A stretch of 64,000 bases of DNA from Mesorhabditis belari (GCA_958450365.1 CAUEEP010000904.1:1-64000), one strand, 5' to 3'. Positions 1 through 13,500 are shown, counted from the stretch's first letter. The notes: generated by a model from the sequence alone, not told the origin. Numbers and translations are program-made.

Positions 1-117
1 ATCGTACTCGAGACGATGCGACGTCTCCCAATTCCCCTATAAAACGAAGTTCGATGAGGCTCGATCTCTTCAAAATTCATTCTTTTAAAGAATCATTGTC
101 CGGCGGTGTTTTTTGAG

Positions 118-322
118 ATGTTCTACTTTGTTCTAGTTTCTCTAGATGTTCTACTTTCTCTAGATGTTCTACTTTCTCTAGATGTTCTACTTTCTCTAGA
201 TGTTCTACTTTCTCTAGATGTTCTACTTTCTCTCGATGTTTTACTTTCTCTAGATCTTCTACTTTCTCTAGATGTTCTACTTTCTCTAGATGTTCTACTT
301 TTCTAGATGTTCTACTTTCTCT
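118..322. repeat. 18-bp minisatellite
   Basis: About 11 tandem copies of TCTAGATGTTCTACTTTC with few substitutions. Confidence 0.9.
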
Positions 323-1479
323 ATTCTCTTATAAAATTCTGTTTATTGTTAAAATTTCCGTCCTCTTTTTATTGTTCCCACCTTTCCTTTCCTCTTTCTT
401 TTAAAATTGTTACAGTTTTAGAGTTTTGTTTTTTTTTCCGGTTTTTCCACTCTGTTGGTCGTCGGAGCCGTGTCTTTCAAACCACCGATAAAGTTATTAA
501 AAATCTAAATGCTGTGTCCGATTTTGATTGAAACAATCCCAAGCGCTACAACAGCGTGTTTTTACTGTTATCTTGAGTGTTTCTTGTGAGTTTTTATGAA
601 TTTATAAAAGGTTCTGCGTAAGAAGAAAGTAGAATAGCAATAATGAACACTTCTAGACCCTTTAAAGAGCGCTTATACCGAATTTTTTAAGATTTTAGCG
701 TATTTGGGGGTGGGAAAGCGCTTGAAATGTTCTATTTTACTTTTTTTATTCTAAAGTTAGTCAAAATGCTGTAAAAAGCACGAAAAATGACAAAAGTTTA
801 GTTAAAAACGTCAAATCAAAAGGATTCTAATGAAATTCTAATGAAAATTTACGAAACTCAATCCAAATCGGACACAACAAAAACATCTTTTCTCTATAAA
901 AACCAGTTAATCCAATCCAGTTAATCCAATCGTCTTCTTATTTCTCTCATTTTGGCAAATCATTTGGAATTAGGGTTTCTGGGTTAAAAGATTTAACATT
1001 TTGGGTAAGATTTCGACCCAGAATTTGAATTTTTGAAATCGTCATACGAAAAAATGAAAATAAAACCTCAATTCCCGCAGTCCGAGTACGCAAATTTCCA
1101 ATGCTAAATTCTAAAATACATCTAAGCTACCGTACCCGGGACGGCGTTTGCCTTTTCCCCTAAAAAAAGAAAAAAATGAAATCTATCGGTTCAAAATTTA
1201 TTTGAAGAATCGTCGACCTGCCTGGCGCTTGCGCCGTTTCGTTTGCGCGTCTATATTCCCCTTTTCTCCATTCCGTTATAAAATTTGGTTTATTTTTCAA
1301 ATTTCGCTTCTCCTTTTAGTGTTTCCACCGCTGTTTCTGTTAAAAATTGTTAAAGTTTTAGTGTTTCTGTACTTTTCCCGGTCTTTCCACTTTGTTGGTC
1401 TTTTCCCGTGTCTTTTTACCGATCAAACTATTAAAAGTCTAAATGTCTTTTCTCTATAAACGCCAGGCAATCCAATCCA

Positions 1480-1577
1480 GCCGCGAATCGTCTTTTCGCT
1501 TTTCGCTTTTCGCGCTTTTCGAGATTTCGAGGAATTTAGGCAACGCCGAAAGTGCATCATTTTTAGAGAGAATACGG
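1480..1577. repeat. Right half of a MITE-C copy
   Basis: Shares GAGATTTCGAGGAATTTAG and the terminal GAGAATACGG with the complete copies at 59630 and 59975. The left end may be the CTACCGTACC near 1128, implying an insertion or divergence between them. Confidence 0.5.
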
Positions 1578-3064
1578 TAACATCATGCCTTCAAAAGTGC
1601 TTGATTACGCTAATAAAGTTAACTTTGTTAACAAAATCTGTTTCTTCATCGATCATAATTTTTATTGATGTTTAATACTTCAATCAAAAGCTAATCCTCA
1701 AATAACCCCTCGGCAACATGTGTTCTAACTGATTGAAGGAGCAGAAAAAAATGAATTTCACGAGCAGAGGACAAAAAGAAATGGGTTTAAAGAAAAGAAA
1801 AGAGGTGTTGTTGCAAATGTGACCCAGTGTTGGATAAAAGAAATGAGAGGAGGGTAAAGCTGTGTGCACTACCTCTTTTCCTTTTCTCCCAACTGAATCA
1901 CTAGTCTCTTCCCCTCTTCTCCTTTTTGTGTAAAACTGACCGCATGTTGGATTTGGTATCCACGCTCTTCAATTATGTTTTTGATTTTCGGTCACCTTGT
2001 ATTACTTTTAAAAGAAAACATTAGACTTTTTCAAGTACAATTCTTTTATTTGGCGTTATTTATTCAATACCTTTGAGAAAAATGTATCCAGACTGTTGCA
2101 ACCAGGTTCAAACAGATCAGCTCAAACCAAGAGCTTAATTTGTGGCTTTGGGTTCTTGTTCTTGAGTTCTTTGGGTTCTTGTTCTTGAGTTCTTTGGGTT
2201 CTTGAGCCAAGCAAAGGCCAGAAACAAACTTCTAGCCAGGCCCTGACCTTTTCTTTTTTACTAGAATAGGTAGGCGATCTTCCTTAGTTAAAACAAAACC
2301 CGGATACTTAATTGCTTTCGGTATAACTTTTTTTGAATCTATTTGAAATATCTTTGAGATTTACATTGGATTCATTTTTCTTTTCTGTACTCACATCTTG
2401 ATCGATTGCTTTTAACACATTCATGAGACGGCATCTTGAGTGTACAGTCGCGTAGTCGTTAACTGATAAAGCTGATAAGGCATACGAAAAATTGTCATTA
2501 CCGGATTTGTAATTTACAGCATATAAAAGCAAATTTTTAATCACGTTTTACGATAAGTCTTTTCAAATTCTGCCTTCTTTGCAAGTGACTGGCAAAAATT
2601 TTCGAAAAGAGCAGTGAAATTTGGTTCTAATTGTAAGCGGTCTATGTGATTAAAAGAACTCGTACCCTGTTAACAATTGCTTGAACTTATTTGCTAAAAA
2701 TTTCACCATCACAAAACATCCAACTCAACTCGGCTAGATAAGAAAACAGAACACGCAAAGAAAAAGCGTGTAATTTTTCATTTCATCATCAAACAAAGAG
2801 TCAGCTGTGCCTTTTCCAAAAGGATCAATTGCAAAAGTGACTGATCATGAGGAAAAACTATAGAAATCACCAAAGGATTTGTTGCAATTTGACGTAAAAA
2901 TCCTTTCAATCTTTCTTTTCACAGTTTTCTAGCAGGCGGCTGATTTGAAAAGCTACCGTAACGATTCCTGCGAATTTTGTTCCAATTTATATAAATTTGA
3001 CAGTCAACAAGATCAAATATTAGATTGGAATCCACACCACAGGAATCCGACTCGCGTGTAGCCA

Positions 3065-3492
3065 ATTATCAATTCGCAATCCCTTGGATTCCTTGTTCCC
3101 GGAACTTATTCCCATTGGCAAACTTCTTTCAGCTTTCAAAATATTTTATCATCTTAAGCTCACACTGAATATCTTCACTTCAATGGCAATCACGACTTTT
3201 TATACCCCTGTATTTGTATACAAGGTTCCCAAGATTTTCTTTTCAATGGAGTTTCTTCACTTCAATGGTAATCGCGACTTTTTATACCACAATCCTTTTG
3301 TTATCAATTATCAATCCACAATCCTTTTGTTGATCCCTTAGATTTCTTGTTCCCGGAACTTATTCCCATTGGCAAACTTCTTTCAACTTTCAAAATACTT
3401 TATCATCTTAAGCTCACGCTGAATATCTTCATTTCAATGGCAATCACGACTTTTTATACCCCTATATTTGTATACAAGGTGCCCAAGATTAC
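3065..3492. repeat. Direct duplication of ~160 bp
   Basis: Sequence at 3077-3233 recurs at 3340-3488 with few changes (shared CCCGGAACTTATTCCCATTG and TTTGTATACAAGGT). The spacer repeats part of it again. Confidence 0.85.
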
Positions 3493-3693
3493 CCGAACTA
3501 ATAAAACTTATTTTCTTAATAAAACTTAATTTTAAAATCTTTTATTAAAAAAACAAAAATTAACATTAACAAATTTACTTTTCTTGTCTTTCTTGACTTT
3601 CTTTACTTCCTTTACTTTCTTTACTTTCTTTACTTCCTTTACTTTCATTACTTTTAAATGAAATTTTTAGGTACTTGTCGGTTCTACATTTTA

Positions 3694-4013
3694 GGTACTT
3701 GTCGGTTCTACATAAAGACTCGTCTCGGTTAAGCATCCCCATCCGAGCCTGCTGGGTTATCAATTTTCGTTCGACTGATCGACTGATCACTTCAGGCGAG
3801 CACTCTACTTCATTGAACATAATCACCGCTCACAAGTTGTCAGCTTCTTGCTTAACCGAGTTGAGTCTCTGTGGATTTATACCATATTTTCTGTAATAGT
3901 AGTGCAGTCTATAATAGTAGTGTAGTCTATAATAGTAGTGCAGGCTGGAGGGGGGGTTGAAAAAATAGTAGTGCGCACTACTATTAAAGAAAATACGGTA
4001 ACCGACAAGTACC
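3694..4013. mobile_element. MITE-A copy 1, carrying a nested MITE-C-like element
   Basis: Terminal inverted repeats GGTACTTGTCGGTT / AACCGACAAGTACC. The body is shared with 16880-17083 (ACTTCAGGCGAGCACTCTA and CTTAACCGAGTTGAGTCTCT). The segment about 3881-3998, with ends ACCATATTTTCT / AGAAAATACGGT and internal TAGTAGTGC motifs, is absent from the other copy and looks like a MITE-C-type insertion at a TA. Confidence 0.75.
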
Positions 4014-4321
4014 AATCTCTACAACAGTTTTTTCTCATTGCTAAGCCAAATTTGAGTTCTTTTCAAAATCTATTCTTTTCAGAACTAACTCAAGTCAATC
4101 ATCGTGTTTTCTTTAGCTTTAAAGGGATGTTGATATGGGATGGATCTCTCTATTTAGACTCTTTCTTTTCTCCTTTTCCCCTGCAGGTCAACAACTTTCA
4201 ACAATTTCAGCTATGCGAAAAGTGCTTTTCTTTTTCTTATTCTTTTCCATTTCCCATGTGACTTTTGGACTTGTTTTTGTTGTGTGGAGAAGCTTGTTCT
4301 AGACATTGAGTGGACTTTGAC

Positions 4322-4445
4322 TCGGATGGTTCTTGTTCTTGTTCTTGTTCTTGTTCTTGTTCTTGTTCTTGTCCTTGTTCTTGTCCTTGTCCTTGTCCTT
4401 GTTCTTGTCCTTGTTCTTGTTCTTGTTCTTGTTCTTGGTTCTTGT
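4322..4445. repeat. TTGTTC hexamer microsatellite
   Basis: About 20 TTGTTC/TTGTCC units; open in several frames on both strands but with no coding support. Confidence 0.95.
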
Positions 4446-4933
4446 TTCAAAATCTCCTTCTTCAAAGCGGCAATTTTTTGACCAATGATGGCTTAAAATG
4501 CTTTCAAACAAAGAAAATTATCGGCTTAAAACAATTTAAATTAAAATTAAACAGCTAATGTCTTAGAGCTAAACAGCTAAAACAGCTAAACAGCTAAAAT
4601 CAAAGAATTTCCGCATATTTGTGCAGTTTAATTAAAATTTTATTGAGGTTTTTACAAAATTAGAAATAGATTTACTTTTTGCTTTCACGATTTTCAATTT
4701 CCGACTTTCCAATGCCTCGTAACGACCTCGTAAAAACGGCAAACGGCTCGCTAGTTTTCATAATTCTTCAGATTCATCAACAAAAGCTAATTTACTCTTT
4801 TAACAGCTATTTTAGCTATTTTAGCTATTTTAAGTCTACTATTTTTTTTCTATTTTAGCAATTTACTAGTTTACTAAGTTAATAAGAGCTTTAAAGCTTT
4901 AATCACTTTACAAAAATCACTGTACTCATCACT

Positions 4934-5058
4934 GTAAGTATGTTAGAGCGTAAAATCACTGTACGTATGTTAGAGCGTAAAATCACCGTACGTATGTTAG
5001 AGCGTAAAATCACTGTACGTATGTTAGAGCGTAAAATCATTGTACGTATGTTAGAGCA
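4934..5058. repeat. 27-bp minisatellite
   Basis: Four to five copies of GTACGTATGTTAGAGCGTAA plus ATCACT. The unit is a multiple of three, so it stays open (MLERKITVR repeats). Confidence 0.9.
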
Positions 5059-5868
5059 GCAAAACTACGAAGCAAAACTACGAAGCAAAACTAGCAAAAC
5101 TAGCAAAACTCTTTTCCAAAGGAAAACCACAAAACCACAAAACCAAATAAACTCTGAAAGATCCAACCCAGAATAATTTCATTCTCGCTTTCTTTTCGCA
5201 ACTCATCCAAGTCCGTTTCCGGCTTTTTCTCCCTTTCCAGAATCATTTTAAAGACATTCCTTTTCTTTTCTTACATAAAACTATTATATTTTTAAGCGAT
5301 TCAAGCTTAAAAGCAATCTTAAGCAATCCAATTCAATTAAAAAAGCGATTCATTCCAATCTTTTCAGTCAGATGTCCTTCAAGATGAATCTACTGGAAAT
5401 CGAGAAAGCAATTGAACTCAAAGGATCACAGGCGAGTAAAAATTCACCTTCATTATAAATATAATAATATAAATTATACAATAAATATGGAAATACTTTA
5501 AACTATAATATTTATTAGATTAAGAAAGTTTAAAAGCTCAACAATTGCAACAATGACCAGTAGACGAATTTCACGTAAAATTATTGCTAATTACCGTAGC
5601 CTCAATCTACTTATTGAGTTTACTTTGGATTTTTTTTCAAAATCACTTTTATTTAAAAGCGTTTATTCAAGAAAAACCATACGAAAAACCATAAAACAAA
5701 TAACAAATAATCTTTAAGAAAAAGACAAATGAAAAAGACAAATGAAAAAGAGATTTAACCCAGATTTTTTACTTTTAAAAGAGCTTCTCTTACTGCATAT
5801 AGAAATCTAATAAAAGCCTTTTAATATTATTTTCTTAATATCAGCAAACATTTAATAACAACACTTAC

Positions 5869-5936
5869 CGCATTTGGGGTGGCCAAAACAGCGTGCACCA
5901 TCTCATCAATGGCCATAACCGGTAGAGGAACTTCGG
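5869..5936 (-). CDS. Isolated exon-like segment, unknown gene
   Basis: On the minus strand, a CTCAG acceptor supplied by the adjacent 22-bp minisatellite is followed by 68 bp open in one frame (beginning EVPLPVMAIDEM, ending ATPNA) and a perfect GTAAGT donor. An internal ATG at 5914-5916 could instead start it. Composition is protein-like, but I found no in-phase partner exon on either side. It may be part of an unreconstructed gene or a remnant. Confidence 0.4.
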
Positions 5937-6150
5937 CTGAGATATCCGGTCAATCCGGCTGAAATATCCGGTGAATCCGGCTGAGATATCCGGTCAATCC
6001 GGCTGAGATATCCGGTCAATCCGGCTGAGATATCCGGTCAATCCGGCTGAGATATCCGGTCAATCCGGCTGAGATATCCGGCCAATCCGGCGGAGACATC
6101 CGGTCAATCCGGCTGAGATACCCGGTCAATCTGGCTGAGATATCCGGTCA
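5934..6150. repeat. 22-bp minisatellite
   Basis: About 10 copies of GCTGAGATATCCGGTCAATC plus CG. Its minus strand supplies repeated CTCAG acceptors next to the orphan exon at 5869. Confidence 0.9.
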
Positions 6151-6462
6151 AAAGAGTCTGCCTCCATCTCCAAGGGCTCGGAACGACCGGAGCCAAGGTC
6201 TAAAACAGTTTCTAAATTTATTATCCCGATTTTGGTGGAGAATAAAGTGAGAAAATCACAAGTTATTCAATTTTAAAAGTTATGCAATTATAATTAACCC
6301 CTTTTATGGTGAAATAGAAAAACTAGGATGATTTGCTAGATTTGTTCATAACTAGGACTGGTCTAAACTTGAATTTGTCAAGCCTAGCCTAGTCCGGCAG
6401 GTCAAAGAACAGAATCTTTAAACAAAAAACCCTATCAGGACAGGAAAATGAAACGAATATAA

Positions 6463-6575
6463 AGAAAGCGAGCTAAAGAAATCTAAAGAAAGCGAGCTAA
6501 AGAAATCTAAAGAAAGCGAGCTAAAGAAATCTAAAGAAATCTAAAGAAAGCTAAAGAAAGCTAAAGAAATCTAAA
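6463..6575. repeat. Short purine-rich tandem repeat
   Basis: Units of AAAGAAAGCGAGCTAAAGAA and shorter AAAGAAAGCT derivatives. Confidence 0.85.
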
Positions 6576-7568
6576 AGAAACTTGGCACACAAATTCATTG
6601 TTCTATAGAAATGATTCTATAAAAATGATTCTATAGAAATGACCTATAGAAAATTCATTGTTCTATAGTAATTTATTAAACCAGTCAGAAGCTAGATTCG
6701 ATTCAGCTTTTTAACTTTTTTTGATCATCTTTCTAGCTAAAAATGAACCTTAAAATGTTATTAATTTTATTCTTCAATGTAAAACAAAATGCAGTTAAGA
6801 GAGAAGAGAAATACCGAAAATGGAAAATACTAAACCCACACAGAAACGAGTAATTCCCAAAAGAGTGTTTCCTTTGCAATTTCCGGAAAAGCTTTTAGAT
6901 TTAGAGTTAGAAAAAAGAGAGAGAGAGAGAGATGAGGGTGGAGATTGTTGTCCATTCATCTAGAGGTGCTTGTTGATCTCTTCCCCTCAACCCCATCTAT
7001 CCTCTCATCCCGATCCTCTTTCTTCCGATTCCCATCTGTTCTCTGTTCTCCTTCAATTCTTATTCTATTCTCTTCTCGATCTGAAATCTTTTCCCATCTT
7101 TCTTTTCCCCATTTCCCGCACTCCATATGTATTGTGTTTATCCACGCGCGCAAATCTCCCTTCTCTTCTATTTTCACAGACTAAAGCATCTCCAAACCAA
7201 TTGCTTTGCTTATGCTTATGCTACAGGATCTGCTTTAATTACAAACACATCCTTTTGCTAGATTTGTTAAAGCAAAATTAAACTTTTTTTGTTAGAAAAC
7301 GGGCAAAAATGGACCCATGAAACGAGCTTATTCAAGAGTCTAACAAATCCTGTAGCTCTAGGCTTCCAATGCGAAACATTTTAGTACAGAAATGTAGCCA
7401 AGAATTTAGGCTTTAATATTCTAAATAACACTCGGCACTTTGGAATTGAATGCGCTAGCAACAAACCTATCAAAAGGGTGTGCCCGTAATTAAAGCGGAT
7501 CCTGTATAACTATAATTTTTGGATAGTTATTAAGCTCACCTTCATTCATTGAATTCTCATTTCACACC

Positions 7569-10500
7569 ATGGAACCAGTTGAGATCAACGAGGATGAGCA
7601 TGTGAGTTAACTTTCAAGCAATGCAAAGCAATGCAAGACTCAACTTTGAAATTTTCGAATCGAAAAGTTGACCTCATTGTTGGCCCACCATCCAGCTTGC
7701 AAAAGTTCTAATAGTTGAAAAAACGAGTTTTTTGCATTCGATTCAAGGAGGTGAAGCCTTTGCTTTGAGTTGCAGTTGTTCGTGCAATTGTTGATGCAGT
7801 GGTTGATGCAGTTGTTATGCAATTGTTGATGCAATTGTTGATGCAATTGTTGATGCAATTGTTGATGCAGTTGTTGATGCAATTGTTATGCAGTTGTTGA
7901 TGCAATTGTTGATGCAATTGTTGATGCAATTGTTGATGAAGCTGTTGGTGCAGTTGTTGATGCAGTTGTTGATGAAGCTGTTGATGCTGTTGTTGGTGCA
8001 ACTGTTATGCAATTGTTGATGCAATTGTTGATGCAATTGTTGGTGCAATTATTGATCCAGTTGTTGATGCAGTTGTTGATGAAGCTGTTGGTGCAGTTGT
8101 TGATGCAGTTGTTGATGCAATTGTTGATGCAATTGTTGATGCAATTGCAATTGGATAGCCAATTCAACGATGAAAATTCTAACTTTGTAATTTCCAACTT
8201 TAAATTTTCAACAAAATCTAGTTTCAAAGTACCTAAATCTTTGATTTTCATTTAAACTCTATCTGATAAACTTTCTCAGCTAACAGATTTGAGTTGACTT
8301 ATTGTTTATGGTCAAAATGTTCCGGAAAATTTTCTTCACAAATACAAACATGAAAACCCATGGCAACCCAGTAATCCGAAAAACTCCCTTTTTAAGAAAA
8401 GCATTGAGTAAATGCACTGAGACCGGGCTATTGACCGGGCTATGGATATTCAGCAATGGAACTACCAAAAAGGGTAATTCCATTGCTGAATATCCATCAA
8501 AAAAGAACCTCAATTTGTGTTAAAGAGAAAGAAATATTGGACAGAAAAAGACTTTTGTTTTTTTTCTTTTCGTTTCCAGACTTGTCCATCCATCTGAGTG
8601 AGGAGGAGTCAGCTTTCAGCAAAAGCTTTTTTTGCCGACATTTTTTTCTTTTTCACCTCTACTCTACACCTTCCCTTTCTCAGCTAATCCCCACACAGAT
8701 GATTCTCGCTTCCCGAGGGATATAGACGCTCTTTTGTTACGGATAATTGCTAGCTTTATTCCCTAAATCTATCCCTAAATTTGCTACAAGATCAATCCTG
8801 AAAAATGGATATGGATGAGGAAACGGAATCGGTTAGTGCAATTGCTGGTGTTGTGCAGATATTGATCTCAGGGTATAGAAGAGTAAGAAAAGTCGATTCA
8901 TTTATTCAATATTTGAGCATTTAACTGATCAAACAGATCAGTTTTTGTGATGCCTTTGATAAACTTTTTTTAAATACTAAACCTCAAACTTTAACAAAAA
9001 GTTGCATTTCCAGTGTAAAAAGCAATTTCTAAACTGTTCTTGTACCTAATGTTGTTAAAAATCTCTTTTTTCTTCCAAAGATTTCTCCCAAAACTTCCCT
9101 CCAAAAGCTTTAACCCCATTTTACAGCCCCAGGCGCATTAATTTTACGATCCTGTAGGTGTCTTTTAAGCACCAACTCTTGCCCCAAACGATCGGCTTTT
9201 TGTTTTTCATTGTGAGAAATGGGAATTCGGAGTTTACATTCGCTTACCCTCAACAGCTTATTTAAATATTCCTCATTTCCCTAAAGCTTGATCATTTCCC
9301 TAAAGCTTGATCATTTTTCAATCCACAACAAAGTATTCTCAATAGCATTGCTCAGAACTTTTGGCTGCTTGGTTCGTTTGGTTCGTTTGTCCAGCATTCT
9401 TCGTTTGCTGGCTAAGTTGTTCTTTTTTTTGTTTCATTACAGCATATTACGATTGAATCTTGAGTAACTAAACCGGATTAGCTTAATCCGGTTTAGGCTT
9501 AGGCTTAGGCTTAGGCTTAGGCTTAGGCTTAGGCTTAGGCTTAGGCTTAGGCTCAGGCTTAGGCTTAGGCTTAGGCTTAGGCTTAGGCTTAGGCTTAGGC
9601 TCAGGCTTAGGCTTAGGCTTAGGCTTAGGCTCAGGCTTAGGCTTAGGCTTAGGCTTAGGCTCAGGCTTAGGTTAGCTTGGGTAACTAAACCGGATTAGCT
9701 TAATCCGGTTTAGTTACCCAAGATTCAATTGTAAAACTGGGCATAGGTTTGGACTTTGCCAAATAATAGGACGTTTACCGTCATTACTAAATAACTATTT
9801 TGTGAACTAGACCAGTCGTCAAACTAACTAATCAATAAGTTTATGCTCTATTTTATGCAGAAAAATTTGAAGCACACTTGCAAACACAGTCAGTTTAAGC
9901 TGTTTTTCGTTGCATCAGACTTGCTATCGAAGCTAGAACTGTAGAATATGTGATCCTTTTTTACAAAAGCTTTTCACAAAAGCTCAATTCGACAGCTACC
10001 TACAGGTTTATTTAGCCAAGATTTAGTACCTTATTTCTACATTTGAATTTCAGGTTCTCAACGCTCGCACCTACAAAGACATGGTGGTTCGAAGGCGGCT
10101 AATGTTTGCGAGTTGCGTCTTGGCATGGGTGAGAAGATTTTAACTCAAGTTCAACAATCTATCGCTTGTTGTCAGGCTACAATTTCAATTTCAAGTTTTT
10201 CTGATTCCAGTTTTCCTAGACTTTTTCTAAAATAGCTCTCAACTTTTAAAGAGCACCTGTCGCTTCTTTTGAAGCTTCTTTTTCTCATAAAAAAGTTGAA
10301 AGCAACGATTGAGAGAGTGATATGTTTTTGACATCTTTTCCTGATTGATGCGTGTTGATTGGTGAAAAGTTATAAATTTGCTCGGAAAAAAGGAAAAGCT
10401 CGGGAAATTTGACAACTAAAGTACTACTTGTGATTAGTGTTTACGCCAATAAGCTAAAATTTAATTAGATTTTGGAATAATTGTGAAACAGAAACGGGAA

Positions 10501-13500
10501 CACCATCGATTAGAAATATTCTCGGCGGCCGTCATGGAAGTTTCAAGTCGAATAAAAGTGGTGTTGAGTGGTTTTGCCGGTTAGTCCTGTTGTCAACCTG
10601 AATAGTGACTTTCAGTGACCTGAGTCACCTGATTCAGGTGACTGAAACATTCAAGGATTAGGATCAGTGTTTATTACCAAAAGATGAAAAACGAGAAACC
10701 GAATCTTCAGAAGAAGATGAGAAGAGAAAAATGATAAAGAGAAATGTAACTGAATTTTAGAAAAGCAGACTTTTTCTTATAAAAGACAAGTTTTTCTTGA
10801 GCATATCACAACATGTAAGGGTAAAAAATACACAAGATTATGGATTGGCCTTTTAAAAAATGAGGCAGACCCGGGCAGACTTGTGGAAAAATCGAAATGG
10901 TTTTTGGTTGAAGTTTGAAGTCAGATTACGTAGTGAAAAGAAAGATTTAATTGAAAAGAATTAAGCTTTAACCAAAACAATCAATCTTCTTGAGATTGCC
11001 GTGATCATTCTGATAGCCGCGATTGCAATTCCCAAATGGGAATACCTGCAATTCACGAATGTCGACTGGGAGATTGTGAAGATCGATTTGGGAGTGTGGG
11101 GAGAATGGAGACAAACCACAAACACATCGAAACCAATCCGTGAGTGATTAAAAATAATGCTAAAAGATAATTGAATCAGTTACAATTTAGCAAATCTAGC
11201 AAATCTTTAGCTTAATCCCAAAAAAACGTGTTTTCTTTACAATTTGAATACCAATTTGCGTTAAAGCCCTACAAAATTTGCATTTCAAAAACCTCTGGAT
11301 CATTTGCAAAAGAACCTCAAGATCATTTACAAAAGAACCTCTGGATCATTTGCAAAAGAACCTCTGGATCACTTGCAAAAATATTGTCGTAAAATTTGCC
11401 TACAAGAACTCAATGATCCTTTGTCGAATTACTTTGCAAAGTTGTTCAGAATCGAAATGAAAAATGTGAATTTATTCGAATGGATTTTCAACCAAATTTT
11501 GCTGCAATCACCTCCAGAAGTCACGCTTTAAATTCACGTGTTTCGTTCGCTTTTAACACTTCAACTTTATAGCTTTATAGCATATAGCGCAAATGATGCA
11601 GGCAAATTTCTCTGGGTTTAAATCCAAATGACGCATGGGTTCTTTTTGTGGGGATTTAACGTTTTTTTTGTGATATAATCTAATGTTCTTTGGGTTATAA
11701 CGCAAAAATACCAAAATTTTCGCCTTTAGTGGATTCCTCATCTAGATCTGAGTATTCCGTCTAGATTGAGTATTCAGTCTAGACTGTCTGGATCACGGTA
11801 TTCAATCTAGAATAGGATATTCAGGCTAGAATAGCTAGATTACGGCTTTTAATCTAGATTAGGGTATTCAGTCTAGTTATAACGGGTTATAACGCAAATG
11901 ATGCAGGCAAATTTTTCAATCCAAATGACGCATGGGTTCTTTTTGTGGGGATTTCACGTTTTTTTGTGACATAATCTAATGTTCTTTGGGTTATAACGCA
12001 AAAATTACAAAATTTGACCTTTAGCTGAGCGGATTCCTCATTTCGCTTTTGGGTTATAACGCAAATAATGCAGGCAAATTTTTAAATGCAAATGACGCAT
12101 GGGTTCTTTTTTGTGGGGATTTCACGTTCTTTAATTTAATATTTAGATTTAATATAATGTTAATATAATGTTAATATAATGTTCTTTTGGGATATAACGC
12201 AAAAGTACCAAAATTTTCGCCTTTAGTTGAGTGGATTCCTCATTTCCCGTCACCTCCCCTGCATTTGCTTCGACTCGCCGGACAAGATCTACGACGTTGG
12301 TTTTAAGAGATTCATAAAATAAAGTAAGGAAGATAGAGGAAGTTGAGGAGAAAGAAAGATTTCCGAAGAAAGATTGAACCCTCGACCCTCGACCTTCGAC
12401 TCTCAAGCTTTTTTCCTTTCCCGGCAAATGCTCTAACCACTAAGCTATGGAAATTTAAGGGAAAGAAAAAGAAAGAAAGAGGCAGTTTAGAAGCTAATAG
12501 ATTTTAGAATCCAAGCAGTACTAAAAGTGGTTTGCTTTTTGTAAAATATTTATCAACATTCAGATTTCTATCGTGCTCAAGCGGCTATCGGTGTGATCTC
12601 GTTGATTCTCTTGATCGCCAACAATCTCCTCGCACTCTACACTTTCTATCATCATCGATACACTTACAAGAGACTCGTTGCTGCTCTCTATGTTGTTGTT
12701 GGTAAGAATCAATTATTTGTTAGGGTATCAATGCAAATTTCGCAGTTATCATGAGATCTAACAAGAGAAAGTTGGTCTTTTGTCCAAGAGTTAGCCTTTT
12801 GACTCGAGACTAAGTCCATCTTATAGAGTCGATCATGGGGATCTCGAATCTGTTTTTAGTTTTTGTAGAACGCTTCGCAAACACGAGATATTTAGCATAG
12901 AAAATCATCTGGAAATCACTTTCGAGCTCCTTTTGAGGCAGCCACACGCTGCCCAAACAGTTACCTTAGTGGTCTAGTGGATCGTCTGCTAGACAACCGA
13001 GCTTATTACATTTCTTGCTTATTACATTTCTTGCTTATTACATTTCCAAAGCTTACAACCGAGCTTATTACATTTCCAAGTTCGAGTCTCACTCTCGACG
13101 AACTTTTTTGTTTTGAAGAGATCGAAATACGGTAATGGGCAAGCTGTTGTTGTTCTTGATCTGGATAAAGTTCACAGAAACTTCTTGAAGAGCAAAGATT
13201 GAGAACTGAAAACTAATTGGAAACTTTTTAATCATAAACCTTGCTTTTTTTAAAATGATTATCCTTGGCTAAATGGATTAATCGAACTTTAAAACCTTTG
13301 GCTTTAGCTAATTTCTTTTCTAATTTCTTTTCTAATTTCTTTTCTAATTTCTTTTCTAAAGGGCACCTATTTTCAAAAACTACGATAGTTTTCTAAAAAC
13401 TTTCGAAAAAGTTCTAAAAAGTAGTCAATCAGCCAGTCAATTTGCATTTAATTAGACCAATTTTTGAATTATTAACTAAGCCTTGTGATTTCTTAATTAA

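Larger units (their letters stand above)
1..7568. other. Gene-poor upstream region
   Basis: AT-rich sequence before the claudin-like gene. Apart from the orphan exon at 5869 and the repeats listed separately, no coding exon could be supported. A 78-codon minus ORF at 2308-2544 has a good GTGAGT within it but no acceptor or recognisable product. Confidence 0.5.

Noticed and set aside
2308..2544. 78-aa minus ORF with an internal GTGAGT
   Set aside because: No acceptor; part of it (ACTACGCGACTGTAC) matches MITE-D, suggesting repeat origin.
5393..5444. Plus-strand exon MSFKMNLLEIEKAIELKGSQ
   Set aside because: The acceptor is good, but the only donor would be a GC or weak GTAAAA site and no continuation was found.
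5934..6150. CRISPR-like array
   Set aside because: Direct tandem repeats without spacers in a eukaryotic genome.
7640..8251. Gln/His- and Asn/Cys-rich ORFs
   Set aside because: 12-bp repeat artefacts within an intron.
9700..9760. SL1 RNA gene
   Set aside because: The leader-like match has mismatches, a mirrored copy exists on the other arm, and no convincing Sm site or stem-loops follow.
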